A DNA stretch of 64,000 bases, taken from Amycolatopsis sp. EV170708-02-1. Its GTDB lineage: Bacteria; Actinomycetota; Actinomycetes; Mycobacteriales; Pseudonocardiaceae. The DNA lies in assembly GCF_022479115.1 (NCBI RefSeq), contig NZ_CP092497.1, forward strand, positions 4,154,001 to 4,218,000, read 5' to 3'. Each line of letters begins with the position of its first letter. The first letter of the stretch is position 1. Position numbers and translations under genes: made by a program. The notes beneath the pieces are model-generated. The model had not been told where the DNA came from. It was given only the letters and a program-made list of their open reading frames with translations, and did not search any database. Positions 16,612-26,861 of the stretch are shown piece by piece.

Positions 16612-18128
16612 CCGCCCTCGTGGAAATCACGGACTTGCGCCTGCTGGCCGGTGACCGGCCTGTACTGGACGGCATCGATCTCGCGCTGGCCGAAGGAGAA
16701 TCGGTCGGCTTGGTCGGCGGTTCCGGCTCCGGTAAGACAACCCTCGCGCTGGCCGTGCTCGGTCATCTGCGGCCCGGTGTCCGCCACGACGGTGGGCGGG
16801 TTTCGGTGCGGGGAAAGGACATGCTCCCCACACCGGCGCCGGGTGTCCGCGGGGGCACGATCGGCTACGTCGGCCAAGACCCCGGAGCTTCGCTCAATCC
16901 CTACGCGCGGATCTCGTCGACCTTGCTCACCGCGGCCGGACCCACACCGCGTGTCGCCAGGGCTGATCGAGTCCGCGGTCTGCTGGAGCGCGTCGGGTTA
17001 CCGGGGGACAACGCGTTCGCGCGCCGTTACCCGCACCAGCTCTCCGGCGGCCAGCAGCAGCGCGTGGTCCTCGCCGCCGCGCTGGCGCGTGAACCACGGC
17101 TGCTCGTGCTGGACGAGCCGACCACGGCACTCGACCTGGTCGCGAAGGCCGAGGTGGTACGCGAGATCCGGCGGCTGCGGGACGCCGGAGTGGCCCTGCT
17201 GTGGGTCAGCCACGACCTGGGAACCGTACGCGACCTGGTGGAGCGGGTCGTGGTCCTGGACGCGGGCAAGGTCGTCGAAGACCAGACCGCGGTCGCTTCG
17301 CCGGGGGTACTGGCGCTTTCGCCCGGTCCGGCCGGGCAGCCTCCGAGCATCCGGGAAACTGTTCTGAGTGGACGGTCGCTGACCGCCGGCTTCGGTGACC
17401 GCCGGGTATTGTCCGATGTGGACTTCGACCTCCAGCGTGGCGAATGCCTCGCGATGCTCGGGGTGTCCGGCGTCGGGAAGAGCACCTTGGCGAGGTGCCT
17501 GGTCGGGTTGCATCGTCCCGAACGTGGATCCGTGCTGCTGCACGGCACCGCGTTGCCCGCCGACGTCGGCAAACGTTCCACTGCCGAACGCGCCGCGATC
17601 GCCCTGGTGGCGCAGAATCCGGCTGAGGCGTTGCATCCCCGCCAGGACGTCCGCACCGCGCTCGCCCGGCCGCTGCGGCGGCTGCGCGGCATCACTTCGC
17701 GAGATGGACAGAACGCCGAGATAGCCCGGTTGCTCGACGCCGTAAGGCTGACGCCGGAGATGGCGTCCAGGCTGCCTGGCGAGATGTCCGGCGGCCAGCG
17801 TCAGCGGGTCGCGCTGGCCAGGGCACTCGCCGCCGGACCCGAGGTGCTGATCTGCGATGAGGCCACCTCCGCACTGGACACCGAGACCCAGGCCGGAGTG
17901 CTGGACCTGCTGGCCGGGTTGCGCGCCGAACTCGGCGTCTCGGTCCTGCTGATCACCCATGACCCGTGGGTCGCCGCTTCGTCCTCGGACCGTGTCCTGG
18001 TGCTGGCCGGTGGCCGCGTCGTCACGTCCGGCCCGACCGCCGCCCTGCTCCCGGTCGGCGAGGACCCGGAGGTCCTGGTGACCCGACTGCTCGTTTCCCC
18101 CATCCCCGAAGGAGTTCTGCCGGCATGA
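16608..18128 (+). CDS. fused double ABC ATPase (DppD-DppF type)
   Basis: Both ATPases of the importer are fused in one chain of 506 residues. Domain 1 (about 1-245) has Walker A GGSGSGKTT, signature LSGGQQQRV and Walker B LLVLDEPTTALD. Domain 2 (about 255-500) has GVSGVGKSTL, MSGGQRQRV and LICDEATSALD, each followed by the switch histidine. It overlaps the permease (ATGA) and the NRPS-2 start (ATGA), so importer and assembly line are made together. Energises uptake by the proteins encoded at 13329-16611. Confidence 0.92.
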   Translation: MTALVEITDLRLLAGDRPVLDGIDLALAEGESVGLVGGSGSGKTTLALAVLGHLRPGVRHDGGRVSVRGKDMLPTPAPGVRGGTIGYVGQDPGASLNPYARISSTLLTAAGPTPRVARADRVRGLLERVGLPGDNAFARRYPHQLSGGQQQRVVLAAALAREPRLLVLDEPTTALDLVAKAEVVREIRRLRDAGVALLWVSHDLGTVRDLVERVVVLDAGKVVEDQTAVASPGVLALSPGPAGQPPSIRETVLSGRSLTAGFGDRRVLSDVDFDLQRGECLAMLGVSGVGKSTLARCLVGLHRPERGSVLLHGTALPADVGKRSTAERAAIALVAQNPAEALHPRQDVRTALARPLRRLRGITSRDGQNAEIARLLDAVRLTPEMASRLPGEMSGGQRQRVALARALAAGPEVLICDEATSALDTETQAGVLDLLAGLRAELGVSVLLITHDPWVAASSSDRVLVLAGGRVVTSGPTAALLPVGEDPEVLVTRLLVSPIPEGVLPA

Positions 18129-21100
18129 GCGCACCCGAGATCGTTGCTGAATTGCGGACGCTGGGGGTGGACCTCTGGCAGGAATCGGGCCAGATCCGGT
18201 TCCGTGCTCCTCGCGGGGTGCTCACCGACGAGTGGCGTGCGGCGCTGCGCTCGCACAAGGCCGAGATCGTGGATCTCCTCGCTCGCGACGGCGAACTCGC
18301 CGCTGTCACGCACGACGCGGACGCCCGCCATGAGCCGTTTCCGCTGACCGACGTGCAGACGGCGTATCTGCTCGGACGGCGAGAGTCGTTCGGTTACGGC
18401 GGCGTGGCCTGCCATGGCTACCTCGAAGTGAGCTATCCCGAACTGGATCCGGTGCGAGTCGAGGACGCCTGGAACACGCTGGTGCGGAGGCACGACATGC
18501 TCCGGGCGGTCGTCGAACGAGACGGCTACCAGCACGTCCTGCCGGAGGTGCCGCGCTGCCCGGTCCCCGTGGCGGACTCGGCGGAAGCCGTTCGCGCCGA
18601 ACTAGGGCACCGTCGCTACGAAACCGACGTGTGGCCCCTGTTCGCGCTTCGCGTCACCCGCCATCCGGACCGCGACGTCCTCCACATATCGATGGATTCC
18701 CTGATCGCGGACTGGGCCAGCGCGGGAGTGCTGCTCGACGAACTGGATCTGCTGCTGGCCGACCCGGACGCGGTGCTGCCGCCCCTGGAGATCACCTTCC
18801 GCGACTACCTGCTGGCCGAACGCGGGCTGCGTGACACTGCCCGGTACCGCGCGGATCGCGAGTACTGGCAGGCCCGCGTCGACGATCTGCCTCTCGCTCC
18901 CGAACTGCCGTTGCTCACCACAGTGGAGCCCGGACCGGTCAGGTTCCGCCGCCACCACACCAGGCTGGCCGCGCCGCGGTGGGACGCGCTGCGTGAACAG
19001 GCACGGCGGCACGGGATCACCGCGTCGACGGCGGTCCTCGCCGCCTATGCCGCCGTGCTGGGCCGATGGTCCCGCCGCCCCCGGTTCAGTCTCAACCTCA
19101 CCCTGCTCAACCGGCAGCCCCTGCACCCGCAGGTGGACAAGCTGGTCGGCGATTTCACGTCGGTCAGCCTGCTGGCCGTGGACGACGCGGCCGGGGTGCC
19201 GTTCCAGGAGTGGGCCGCCCGCATGGGCGCGCGGATGTTCGAAGACCTCGATCACCGGCTGTTCTCGGGTGTCGAGGTGATGCGCGAGTTCGCCCGTCGC
19301 CGCGACCGCGACGCCGCGCTGATGCCGGTCGTGTTCACCAGCGCCATCGGTCTCGGTGGCCGGACCGGATCAGGGATCACCCAGACCCCGCAGGTCTTCC
19401 TCGACTGTCAGGTCACCGATGACGTCGACGGCCTCCAGCTCACTTGGGACGTCCGGGAGGGTATCTTCCCGGAGGGCCTGATCGAGGACATGTTCGCCGC
19501 ACTGGAATCCGCTCTTCTTCGGCTCGCGGAGTCATCCGAAGCGTGGCTCAGTACCGACCTGGTGCCGCTGCCCGTATGGCAGGCCGAGGAACGCGCCCGC
19601 GTCAACGACACCGCCGCGCCACTGCCGTCTGCGCTGCTGCACGCCGAGGTGTTCACCCAGGCCGCCCGGACGCCGGACGCGGTCGCGGTCACCGGCCCGG
19701 GCGGAGCGCTTACCTACGGCGAACTGGCGCGCCAGGCGGGCGGGGTCGCGGAACTGTTGCGAGGGCAGGGAATTGCTCCCGGCGACCTGGTCGCGATCAA
19801 TCTGGACAAGGGAGCCGACCAGATCTCGACGGTGCTCGGGATCCTGCTCGCGGGCGGTGTCTACCTGCCGGTGGACACCACTCAGCCCCCGTTGCGACGG
19901 GAGAAGCTCATCGCGGGAGCCACCCACGTGGTGACGCGGACGTGGCTCGGCGGTGTCGTGCCGGCGGAGGACATCCCCGTAGTGACCGCCGGCGATCCGG
20001 ATTCGCTCGCCTACGTCATCTACACATCCGGCTCGACCGGCGACCCCAAGGGCGTCATGATCACCCACCGGGCCGCGCTGAACACCGTCGAGGACGTCAA
20101 CCGCCGCTTCGGCGTCACCGCGTCCGATCGCGTGCTCGGCTTGGCGCAGCTGGGATTCGACCTCTCGGTGTACGACATCTTCGGCCTGCTGGCTGTGGGC
20201 GGCACGCTCGTCCTGCCCGATCCGGCCCGGCCGGCCGACCCGTCGCACTGGGCCCGGCTCGTGGCCGAGTACGGCGTGACGATCTGGAACTCGGTGCCCG
20301 CCCAACTGCAGATGCTGGCGCACTACCTGCCTTCGGGGCCCATCCCGATTCCGTCCCTCCGGCTGGCGTTGCTGTCCGGTGACTGGATCCCGGTCACGCT
20401 GCCGGGCGAGATCCGCGCGTTCGCCCCGGACCTGGAGATGATCGGCCTCGGTGGCGCGACAGAGGCCGCGATCTGGTCCATTCACCACCCGATAGACCTG
20501 GTGCCGGAGCATTGGACCTCGATTCCCTACGGCGTCCCGTTGGCCAATCAGAACTTCCGGGTGCTCGACGGATCCCATCGCGACTGTCCGGTGTGGACAG
20601 CCGGTGAGCTGTACATCGGCGGTGCCGGACTGGCGACGGGCTACCTCGGTGACGAGGAGCTGACCGCGGCCCGGTTCGTCTCGGTCGCGGGGGAGCGGCT
20701 CTACCGCACCGGCGACCTCGGCCGGTACCTGCCCGGTGGAGAGATCGAATTCCTCGGCCGAGAGGACGATCAAGTGAAGATCCGGGGGCATCGGGTCGAG
20801 CTCGGTGAGGTCGAGGCCGCCCTGCTGGCTCACGACAACGTGGGTGCGGCCGCTGCCGTGGTGGCAGGCGAGCGCCACGGCGAACGGGTGCTGCTCGGTT
20901 TCGTCGAACCCGCCCGCGTCCCGGAACCGCCCGCCTCGCCGGATTTCCGCATGGTCGGCCATTTCGCGGACCGGCAGGTCGAGGACTTCGACGCCGCCCA
21001 GGTGGCCAGGCACGTCCGGTTACTTCACCAGGCCGCACTCGCCTCGATGCGGGAGGCTCTCGCGTGCCATCCCGTGGTGCACGAACGGCACCGCTGGCTG

Positions 21101-23323
21101 GCCCGCCACTGGCGCGATCTGGTCGCCGATGCCCCGGAGATCAATGCCTTCGGAATCACAGCCGAGGAGGCGTGGGGGCTGCTCGACGAGGATCCGCTGT
21201 GTACACAGGAGTTCCTGGACTACCACCGGGCACACGTGGAGCGGGTCCACGAACTGCTCGACGGTGAGCAGAACCCGTTCGACCTGCTGTTCCCCCAGGG
21301 CGGTATGGCTCCGGCAAGGGCGGTCTATCGCGACAATCCGATCTTCCGCTACCTCAACGCCGCCGCCGCCGCGCTGCTCAACCGGATCGCCGCCGCGCAT
21401 ACGGGCCGGCCGCTTCGCGTTCTGGAAGTCGGCGCTGGTACCGGATCGACCACCGACGCGGTGCTGCCGATGCTCGCGGGCCATGAGATCGACTATCTGT
21501 TCACCGATGTATCACCGTTCTTCCTCGACGAGGCGCGGGAACGCTTCGGTGAGCAGCCCGGCGTGAGATTCGGACTGTTCGACCTCGATCAGGACCACCG
21601 GTCCCAAGGCTTCGCGCCGAACTCGTTCGACGTCGTGCTGTGCGCCGGCGTGCTCAACAGTGTCCGGCGGCCGGAGGCGGTGCTGGACCTGGTGGGCCCC
21701 GGCGGCTGGCTGGTCTTCATCGAGCCGACTGTCGAGCATCCGCACATCATGCTGACGCAGGGCTTCATGATGGACGGTCCGGCCCTGCGGTCCCGTCAGG
21801 AGTGGCTCGACCTGTTCGGCGGAGCGGACCTGCGCCTGCCCGGTGACGGCCATCCCCAAGCGGCACAGGGGATCGAGATCTTCGCCAAGCGGGTGAAGAG
21901 TGATCGCGCGCCTGTCGCGGCCGACGAACTGATCCCGTTTCTCGCCCAGCGATTGCCAGCGCACATGGTGCCTTCGCACCTTCAGGTAGTGGACGAGTTA
22001 CCGCTCACCGGCAACGGCAAGGTCGACCGCAAGACCCTGGTCGGCTGGCGGCTCGCAGCCGCGGATGACGCGGCTGATCGCGACGGTGTCATCGCGGACG
22101 AATTGGAGGGGAAGCTGGCCGCACTGTGGGCCAAAGCGCTCGGGTTGGCCAGGATCGGGCGGCACGACAGCTTCTACGATCGGGGCGCCGACTCGTTGAT
22201 CCTCGCGCGGGTCGCCGGGCAGTTGCCCGAGGAGGTGCCGGAGGCGGCGGACGTCGCCTACGACACCCTGCTGCGGCAGATGCTCAATGAGCCGACGGTG
22301 GCGGCGCTGGCCGCGTCGCTGCGTGCCCGGGAGCGGCCCGCGACGGCTGCGAGACGCGATGAGACCGGCAACTCGCTGCTGGTGCCGTTCGGCGGCGGTG
22401 GCGACAGCCCGGTCCGAGTGCTGTTCCACGCCGCGCTCGGCACGATGGACTACTTCCACTCACTGGCGAACGCGCTGGTGGCGCAGGACCTCGGGCCCGT
22501 GGTGGGTCTCGCTGTCGCCGACACCGACGCCTACCTGTCCATCGACGCGAAGGACCTCATCGAGCGGGTCGCAGACGACTACACGGACCGGTTGCTGGCA
22601 GAAGGTCACACCAGGTTCCAGCTCATCGGCTACTGCCTGGGCGGCCTGCTGGCCACCGAGGTCGCCCGGCGGTTGCTCGAGCGCGGCTTCGAGGTGGCGG
22701 ATCTGAGCCTCGTCGACAGCATCCCGATGTTCCTCGAAACCGACGAGGAACTGGCGTTCGAGGCCATTTTCGTGCCCAACCTCAATCTCGACCCGGTCAC
22801 GACGGTCTTCGGGGCCGATGTGGACGGATCGGATGTCTATCGCGCCATCGACAAGCTGATGATCGAGCACGACCGCAAGGTGCCCGCCGGGGCCATGGCC
22901 GCGCTCACCGGCGATCCGGGCTTGGAGGCGGTCGCCGCCGCCGTACGCGGACGACACGAGCGGACCCAGGCCGAGCGGCTCGCTTCGTACGCGGAGGCCG
23001 CCGCGAGCCAGGCCGGGATCCCGATCGGCCCGGAACTGGTGCCCGCCCTGTTCGAGGTCTGCCGCCACAGCATGAGGGCCGCCCGGTTCGACCCGGAGCC
23101 CTACGCCGGTGACATGACCTTCCTGCGTGCTTCCGAACAGCAGTCGTTCGGTGTCACCGCCGGCGTCGGGCACCTCGCCGTTCCGTTCTGGCAGGACACC
23201 TGCCTCGGCGAGTTCAAGGTGGTCGATGTGCCCGGCAATCACTTCAGCCTCATCGAGCCACCGCATCTGGAGGTGGTGGCCCGCCACCTCGGCGCGGCGA
23301 TCACCGAGGGAGCCCGCTCGTGA
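18125..23323 (+). CDS. NRPS-2: TubC-Cy-A(MT)-PCP-TE, terminal module
   Basis: Terminal assembly protein of 1732 residues. Domains in order are an N-terminal TubC-like docking segment (1-55), Cy (about 70-480, with the DxxxxDxxS motif DSLIADWAS near 190), A (about 500-920, YVIYTSGSTGDPKG) and a methyltransferase inserted after the A8 region (LEVGAGTG near 1097). The A-domain C-terminus (NGKVDR near 1293), PCP (GADSLIL near 1354) and TE (about 1418-1732) follow. Residues at the specificity positions read D-L-Y-N-L-S-L-I-W-K, the known cysteine code. Overall it resembles PchF of pyochelin. The TE nucleophile motif is GYCLGG, cysteine instead of serine, with D in LVDSIP and H in VPGNHFSL. It should cyclise the third residue, methylate it and release the product. 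Confidence 0.92.
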   Translation: MSAPEIVAELRTLGVDLWQESGQIRFRAPRGVLTDEWRAALRSHKAEIVDLLARDGELAAVTHDADARHEPFPLTDVQTAYLLGRRESFGYGGVACHGYLEVSYPELDPVRVEDAWNTLVRRHDMLRAVVERDGYQHVLPEVPRCPVPVADSAEAVRAELGHRRYETDVWPLFALRVTRHPDRDVLHISMDSLIADWASAGVLLDELDLLLADPDAVLPPLEITFRDYLLAERGLRDTARYRADREYWQARVDDLPLAPELPLLTTVEPGPVRFRRHHTRLAAPRWDALREQARRHGITASTAVLAAYAAVLGRWSRRPRFSLNLTLLNRQPLHPQVDKLVGDFTSVSLLAVDDAAGVPFQEWAARMGARMFEDLDHRLFSGVEVMREFARRRDRDAALMPVVFTSAIGLGGRTGSGITQTPQVFLDCQVTDDVDGLQLTWDVREGIFPEGLIEDMFAALESALLRLAESSEAWLSTDLVPLPVWQAEERARVNDTAAPLPSALLHAEVFTQAARTPDAVAVTGPGGALTYGELARQAGGVAELLRGQGIAPGDLVAINLDKGADQISTVLGILLAGGVYLPVDTTQPPLRREKLIAGATHVVTRTWLGGVVPAEDIPVVTAGDPDSLAYVIYTSGSTGDPKGVMITHRAALNTVEDVNRRFGVTASDRVLGLAQLGFDLSVYDIFGLLAVGGTLVLPDPARPADPSHWARLVAEYGVTIWNSVPAQLQMLAHYLPSGPIPIPSLRLALLSGDWIPVTLPGEIRAFAPDLEMIGLGGATEAAIWSIHHPIDLVPEHWTSIPYGVPLANQNFRVLDGSHRDCPVWTAGELYIGGAGLATGYLGDEELTAARFVSVAGERLYRTGDLGRYLPGGEIEFLGREDDQVKIRGHRVELGEVEAALLAHDNVGAAAAVVAGERHGERVLLGFVEPARVPEPPASPDFRMVGHFADRQVEDFDAAQVARHVRLLHQAALASMREALACHPVVHERHRWLARHWRDLVADAPEINAFGITAEEAWGLLDEDPLCTQEFLDYHRAHVERVHELLDGEQNPFDLLFPQGGMAPARAVYRDNPIFRYLNAAAAALLNRIAAAHTGRPLRVLEVGAGTGSTTDAVLPMLAGHEIDYLFTDVSPFFLDEARERFGEQPGVRFGLFDLDQDHRSQGFAPNSFDVVLCAGVLNSVRRPEAVLDLVGPGGWLVFIEPTVEHPHIMLTQGFMMDGPALRSRQEWLDLFGGADLRLPGDGHPQAAQGIEIFAKRVKSDRAPVAADELIPFLAQRLPAHMVPSHLQVVDELPLTGNGKVDRKTLVGWRLAAADDAADRDGVIADELEGKLAALWAKALGLARIGRHDSFYDRGADSLILARVAGQLPEEVPEAADVAYDTLLRQMLNEPTVAALAASLRARERPATAARRDETGNSLLVPFGGGGDSPVRVLFHAALGTMDYFHSLANALVAQDLGPVVGLAVADTDAYLSIDAKDLIERVADDYTDRLLAEGHTRFQLIGYCLGGLLATEVARRLLERGFEVADLSLVDSIPMFLETDEELAFEAIFVPNLNLDPVTTVFGADVDGSDVYRAIDKLMIEHDRKVPAGAMAALTGDPGLEAVAAAVRGRHERTQAERLASYAEAAASQAGIPIGPELVPALFEVCRHSMRAARFDPEPYAGDMTFLRASEQQSFGVTAGVGHLAVPFWQDTCLGEFKVVDVPGNHFSLIEPPHLEVVARHLGAAITEGARS

Positions 23324-25119
23324 CCACGGCGACCGAAGACACCACACGAACCGAGCCGAAGATCGACAAACCGTCCACAGCAGACACCAAGGAGGCGGCA
23401 GCCGCGCTGCGGGACCTGCGCAGGCCGGTGGCCGGACTGACCCGGGTCGGCGTCGTGCTGGCCGCGCTGGGTGCGCTCACCACTCTGGTCCCGTTCGTCG
23501 GCATCGCCGAACTGGGCCGGGCGCTACTCACTCCCGGTCCGGTCGAGGGCGGCGAGGTCTGGCCGATCGCCGGGATCGTCGCACTGGCGCTGGTGATCGG
23601 CTGGGCCTCCAACGGTGCCGGGCTGTCTCTGACGCATATCGCCGACCACCGGCTCCAGGCCATGCTGCGCCGCCGGATCGTGGACCGCCTTGGCCGGGTG
23701 CCGCTCGGGTGGTACTCCGACACCAACTCCGGCCTGGTGCGCAAGGCCGCTCAGGACGACATCGACGACCTGCACCACCTGGTGGCGCATCACGACGTCG
23801 AGATGACCGGAGCGATCATGCTTCCCCTCGGCGGCATCGCCTACCTGTGCTGGCTTGACTGGCGGCTCGCGTTGCTTGCCATCGCCACCCTGCCGGTCTA
23901 CGTCGTCGCCTACGGCTCGATGATGCGCGGATTCGTGCGGAAGATGGCCGAGATGGACGCCGGGGTGGCCAGGGTCAGCGCGGCGATCGCCGAGTTCGTG
24001 CACGGCATCACCGTGGTCAAGGTGTTCGGGCAGGCCAACCGCGCGCACCGCGCGTACGACGACGCCGTCGGCGAGTTCGGCGAGAAGTACGCGGGCTGGG
24101 TGCGGCCGATGCTCAGGCTCGAGGCCCTCACGTCCATGGCGCTGTCCGCCCCGGTGGTCGCGCTGGTCAGTCTAGCGGGCGGGATGTGGTTCGTCGCCGA
24201 GGGCTGGGTGACACCGATCGAGGCGTTGGCCGAGGTCCTGGTCGCCATGATCATCCCGTCCACCCTGCTCGTGCTGAACCAGGGAATCACCGCGCTGCGC
24301 AAGGCGACCGCCGCGGCGGCCCGGATCACGGCCTTGCTCGGCACCCGGCCGCTGGCCGTACCCGATGAGCCGCTGGAGCCCTCGGGACACGACGTCGAAT
24401 TCGACGACGTGTCGTTCGCCTACGAGGGGAACGACACCGTCGTGTCCGGTGTCAGCCTGCACTGCCTGCCCGGCACGGTCACCGCGCTGGTGGGCAGCTC
24501 GGGTGCGGGCAAGTCCACCTTGGCGAAACTGGTGCCCAGGTTCTACGACGTCACTTCCGGCGCTGTCCGGGTCGGCGGTGTCGACGTGCGTCACATCGCA
24601 CCCGAGGTGCTGTACCGCAAGGTCGGCTTCGTGCTCCAGGACGTCCAGCTGCTCCATGGCCCCGTCATGCGGAACCTCTGCCTCGGACGGCTGGAGGCGA
24701 CGTACGACGAGGTGGTCGCCGCGGCCAAGGCCGCTCGAATCCACGACCGGATCCTGGCGCTGCCACGAGGGTATGCCTCGGTCATCGGCGAGGACGCGAT
24801 CTTCTCCGGTGGCGAGGCTCAGCGGGTCTCGATAGCGCGTGCCTTGCTCGCCGACACCCCGATCCTGGTGCTCGACGAGGCCACGGCCTACGCCGATCCG
24901 GAATCCGAGGCGGAGATCCAGGACGCGTTGTCCGTGCTCGCTCAGGGGCGGACGGTCCTCGTGATCGCGCACCGGCTCACCACCATCGCGGGCGTCGACC
25001 GGATCGTCGTTCTGGACGGCGGTGCCGTCGTGGAGCAAGGCACGCAGGACGAACTGCTCGCCACGAAAGGCCGCTATGCCCGGATGTGGGAGGCCTACAC
25101 CGGAGGGAGTACCCGATGA
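23320..25119 (+). CDS. ABC transporter, membrane-ATPase fusion (YbtP/IrtA-like)
   Basis: Half-transporter of 599 residues: a leader of about 40 residues, six membrane helices (about 45-330), then an ATPase with Walker A GSSGAGKSTL, signature FSGGEAQRVSIARALL and LVLDEATAYADPESE. The DEAT-A-ADPE variant is typical of the YbtP/YbtQ and IrtA/IrtB family. That family has an exporter fold but imports ferric siderophores. GTG start overlapping the NRPS-2 stop. It forms a heterodimer with the product of the next gene. The N-terminal siderophore-interacting (FAD) domain of mycobacterial IrtA is absent. Confidence 0.9.
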   Translation: MTTATEDTTRTEPKIDKPSTADTKEAAAALRDLRRPVAGLTRVGVVLAALGALTTLVPFVGIAELGRALLTPGPVEGGEVWPIAGIVALALVIGWASNGAGLSLTHIADHRLQAMLRRRIVDRLGRVPLGWYSDTNSGLVRKAAQDDIDDLHHLVAHHDVEMTGAIMLPLGGIAYLCWLDWRLALLAIATLPVYVVAYGSMMRGFVRKMAEMDAGVARVSAAIAEFVHGITVVKVFGQANRAHRAYDDAVGEFGEKYAGWVRPMLRLEALTSMALSAPVVALVSLAGGMWFVAEGWVTPIEALAEVLVAMIIPSTLLVLNQGITALRKATAAAARITALLGTRPLAVPDEPLEPSGHDVEFDDVSFAYEGNDTVVSGVSLHCLPGTVTALVGSSGAGKSTLAKLVPRFYDVTSGAVRVGGVDVRHIAPEVLYRKVGFVLQDVQLLHGPVMRNLCLGRLEATYDEVVAAAKAARIHDRILALPRGYASVIGEDAIFSGGEAQRVSIARALLADTPILVLDEATAYADPESEAEIQDALSVLAQGRTVLVIAHRLTTIAGVDRIVVLDGGAVVEQGTQDELLATKGRYARMWEAYTGGSTR

Positions 25120-26861
25120 TCCGCGACCTGATGAAGATCCTCGGGCCGAAGCACGACGGCGCGGTGAAGGTGTACCTGGCCTGGCTGGTGGCCTACTCCC
25201 TGTTGCAGGGCTTGGCGATGGTCTCACTCGTGCCGGTCTTGCGGGCCTTGCTGACCGGTGACGCCGATATGGCGTGGCGATGGCTCGCCGTGGTGCTGTG
25301 CGCTGTCATCGCCGCCTGCGTCGCTCGTTACGAGCAAGCGATGCACGGTTTCGCGCTCTCCCTGGTCACCTTGACCAGTTTGCATCACCGGCTCGGCGAT
25401 CATGTGGCGTCCTTGCCGCTGGGCTGGTTCTCCTCCGAAAAGGTGGGCAGGCTCTCCCGCAGTGCCACCAACGGCACGCTGATGGTCACCAACGTGACCG
25501 CGCATATGCTCGCCCCGCTGGTGAGCGGCATCGTGACCCCCGCGACCGTCGTGGCGGCGATGCTCGTACTCGACTGGCGGCTCGGGCTCGCGAGCCTGCT
25601 GTGCGCGCCGGTGCTGTGGCTCACGCATCGCTGGGCGGTGAACTCCGTCGGCCGCGGCGAAGAACTCACCGACGCCGCCAGTGCCGAGGCGGGTAACCGG
25701 GTCGTGGAGTTCGCCCGCAGCCAGCAGGTGTTGCGAGCGTTCGGACGCACCACTGAGGGCTACCGGCCCCTGGAGGACGCGATCGAGGAGCAGAAGAAGG
25801 CGAGCCGGACCCTGCTGCTGATGGCGGCGCCGCGGCTGCTGGCCAACGGCCTCGGCGTTCAGCTCGCGTTCGCCGCCGTGATCGTGTTCGGCCTGATGCT
25901 TGCGGTGAACGGAGCCATCGACCCGGTGACGCTGATCGCGCTGCTGGCGTTGACGGCGCGGTTCATCGGTCCGCTGGCCGAGGTCGCCGCGCACAGCAGC
26001 ATGACGCGGATGGCCGCGAACGACCTGCGCCGCCTCGCGTCGATCTTCGACGAGAAGCCACTGGCCGAACCAGCCGTTTCCCGGGCGGTGACCAAGCCCG
26101 GTGAGGTCGAACTGGCCGACGTGCGTTTCGGTTACGAGCCTGGCGTGCCGGTGCTGAACGGGATCTCGTTCCGGGCGCCGCCGCGTGGCATGACCGCGAT
26201 CGTCGGCCCGTCCGGTTCGGGAAAGAGCACCATCACGCGCTTGATCATGCGGTTCTTCGATGTCGGCTCCGGCAGGGTATCCGTCGGCGGCACGGACGTC
26301 CGCGATCAGTCCACAAAGGATCTGATGGCGCAGCTTTCGGTCGTGATGCAGGACGTGTACCTGTTCGACGACACGCTGGAGGCCAACATCCGCGTGGGCA
26401 ACCCGTTGGCCACCGACGACGAGGTCCGTGAGGCAGCCCGGATCGCGGGTGTCGACGAGATCGTGGACCGGCTGCCCGGCGGCTGGTCCGCCAAGGTCGG
26501 CGAGGGCGGCGCGTCGCTGTCCGGCGGGGAGCGTCAGCGGGTCTCCGTGGCCAGGGCCGTGCTCAAGGACGCGCCGATCGTGCTCCTGGACGAGGCGACA
26601 GCCGCGCTCGACCCCGAGAACGAGCGGTATGTGCAGGAAGCGTTGCGCACGCTGATGGACCGCGCCACTTTGCTGGTCATCGCGCACAAGCTGTCGACCG
26701 TGGTCGCGGCCGACCAGATCCTCGTGCTCGACGACGGCCGCATCGCCGAGTCCGGCACACACGAGGAGTTGCTGGCCGCGAACGGCCGCTACACCGCGTT
26801 CTGGAACGAACGCCGCCGCACTCAGGGCTGGCGACTCGTGTCCGGTGAGGAGAAGAAATGA
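25116..26861 (+). CDS. ABC transporter, membrane-ATPase fusion (YbtQ/IrtB-like)
   Basis: Partner half-transporter of 581 residues with six membrane helices in the first ~320 residues, followed by an ATPase with GPSGSGKSTI, LSGGERQRVSVARAVL and IVLLDEATAALDPENE. It begins at the ATG that overlaps the previous stop. Pairs of this kind (YbtPQ, IrtAB) sit in salicyl-capped siderophore clusters and move the iron complex across the cytoplasmic membrane. Export of the free ligand cannot be excluded from sequence. Confidence 0.9.
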   Translation: MIRDLMKILGPKHDGAVKVYLAWLVAYSLLQGLAMVSLVPVLRALLTGDADMAWRWLAVVLCAVIAACVARYEQAMHGFALSLVTLTSLHHRLGDHVASLPLGWFSSEKVGRLSRSATNGTLMVTNVTAHMLAPLVSGIVTPATVVAAMLVLDWRLGLASLLCAPVLWLTHRWAVNSVGRGEELTDAASAEAGNRVVEFARSQQVLRAFGRTTEGYRPLEDAIEEQKKASRTLLLMAAPRLLANGLGVQLAFAAVIVFGLMLAVNGAIDPVTLIALLALTARFIGPLAEVAAHSSMTRMAANDLRRLASIFDEKPLAEPAVSRAVTKPGEVELADVRFGYEPGVPVLNGISFRAPPRGMTAIVGPSGSGKSTITRLIMRFFDVGSGRVSVGGTDVRDQSTKDLMAQLSVVMQDVYLFDDTLEANIRVGNPLATDDEVREAARIAGVDEIVDRLPGGWSAKVGEGGASLSGGERQRVSVARAVLKDAPIVLLDEATAALDPENERYVQEALRTLMDRATLLVIAHKLSTVVAADQILVLDDGRIAESGTHEELLAANGRYTAFWNERRRTQGWRLVSGEEKK

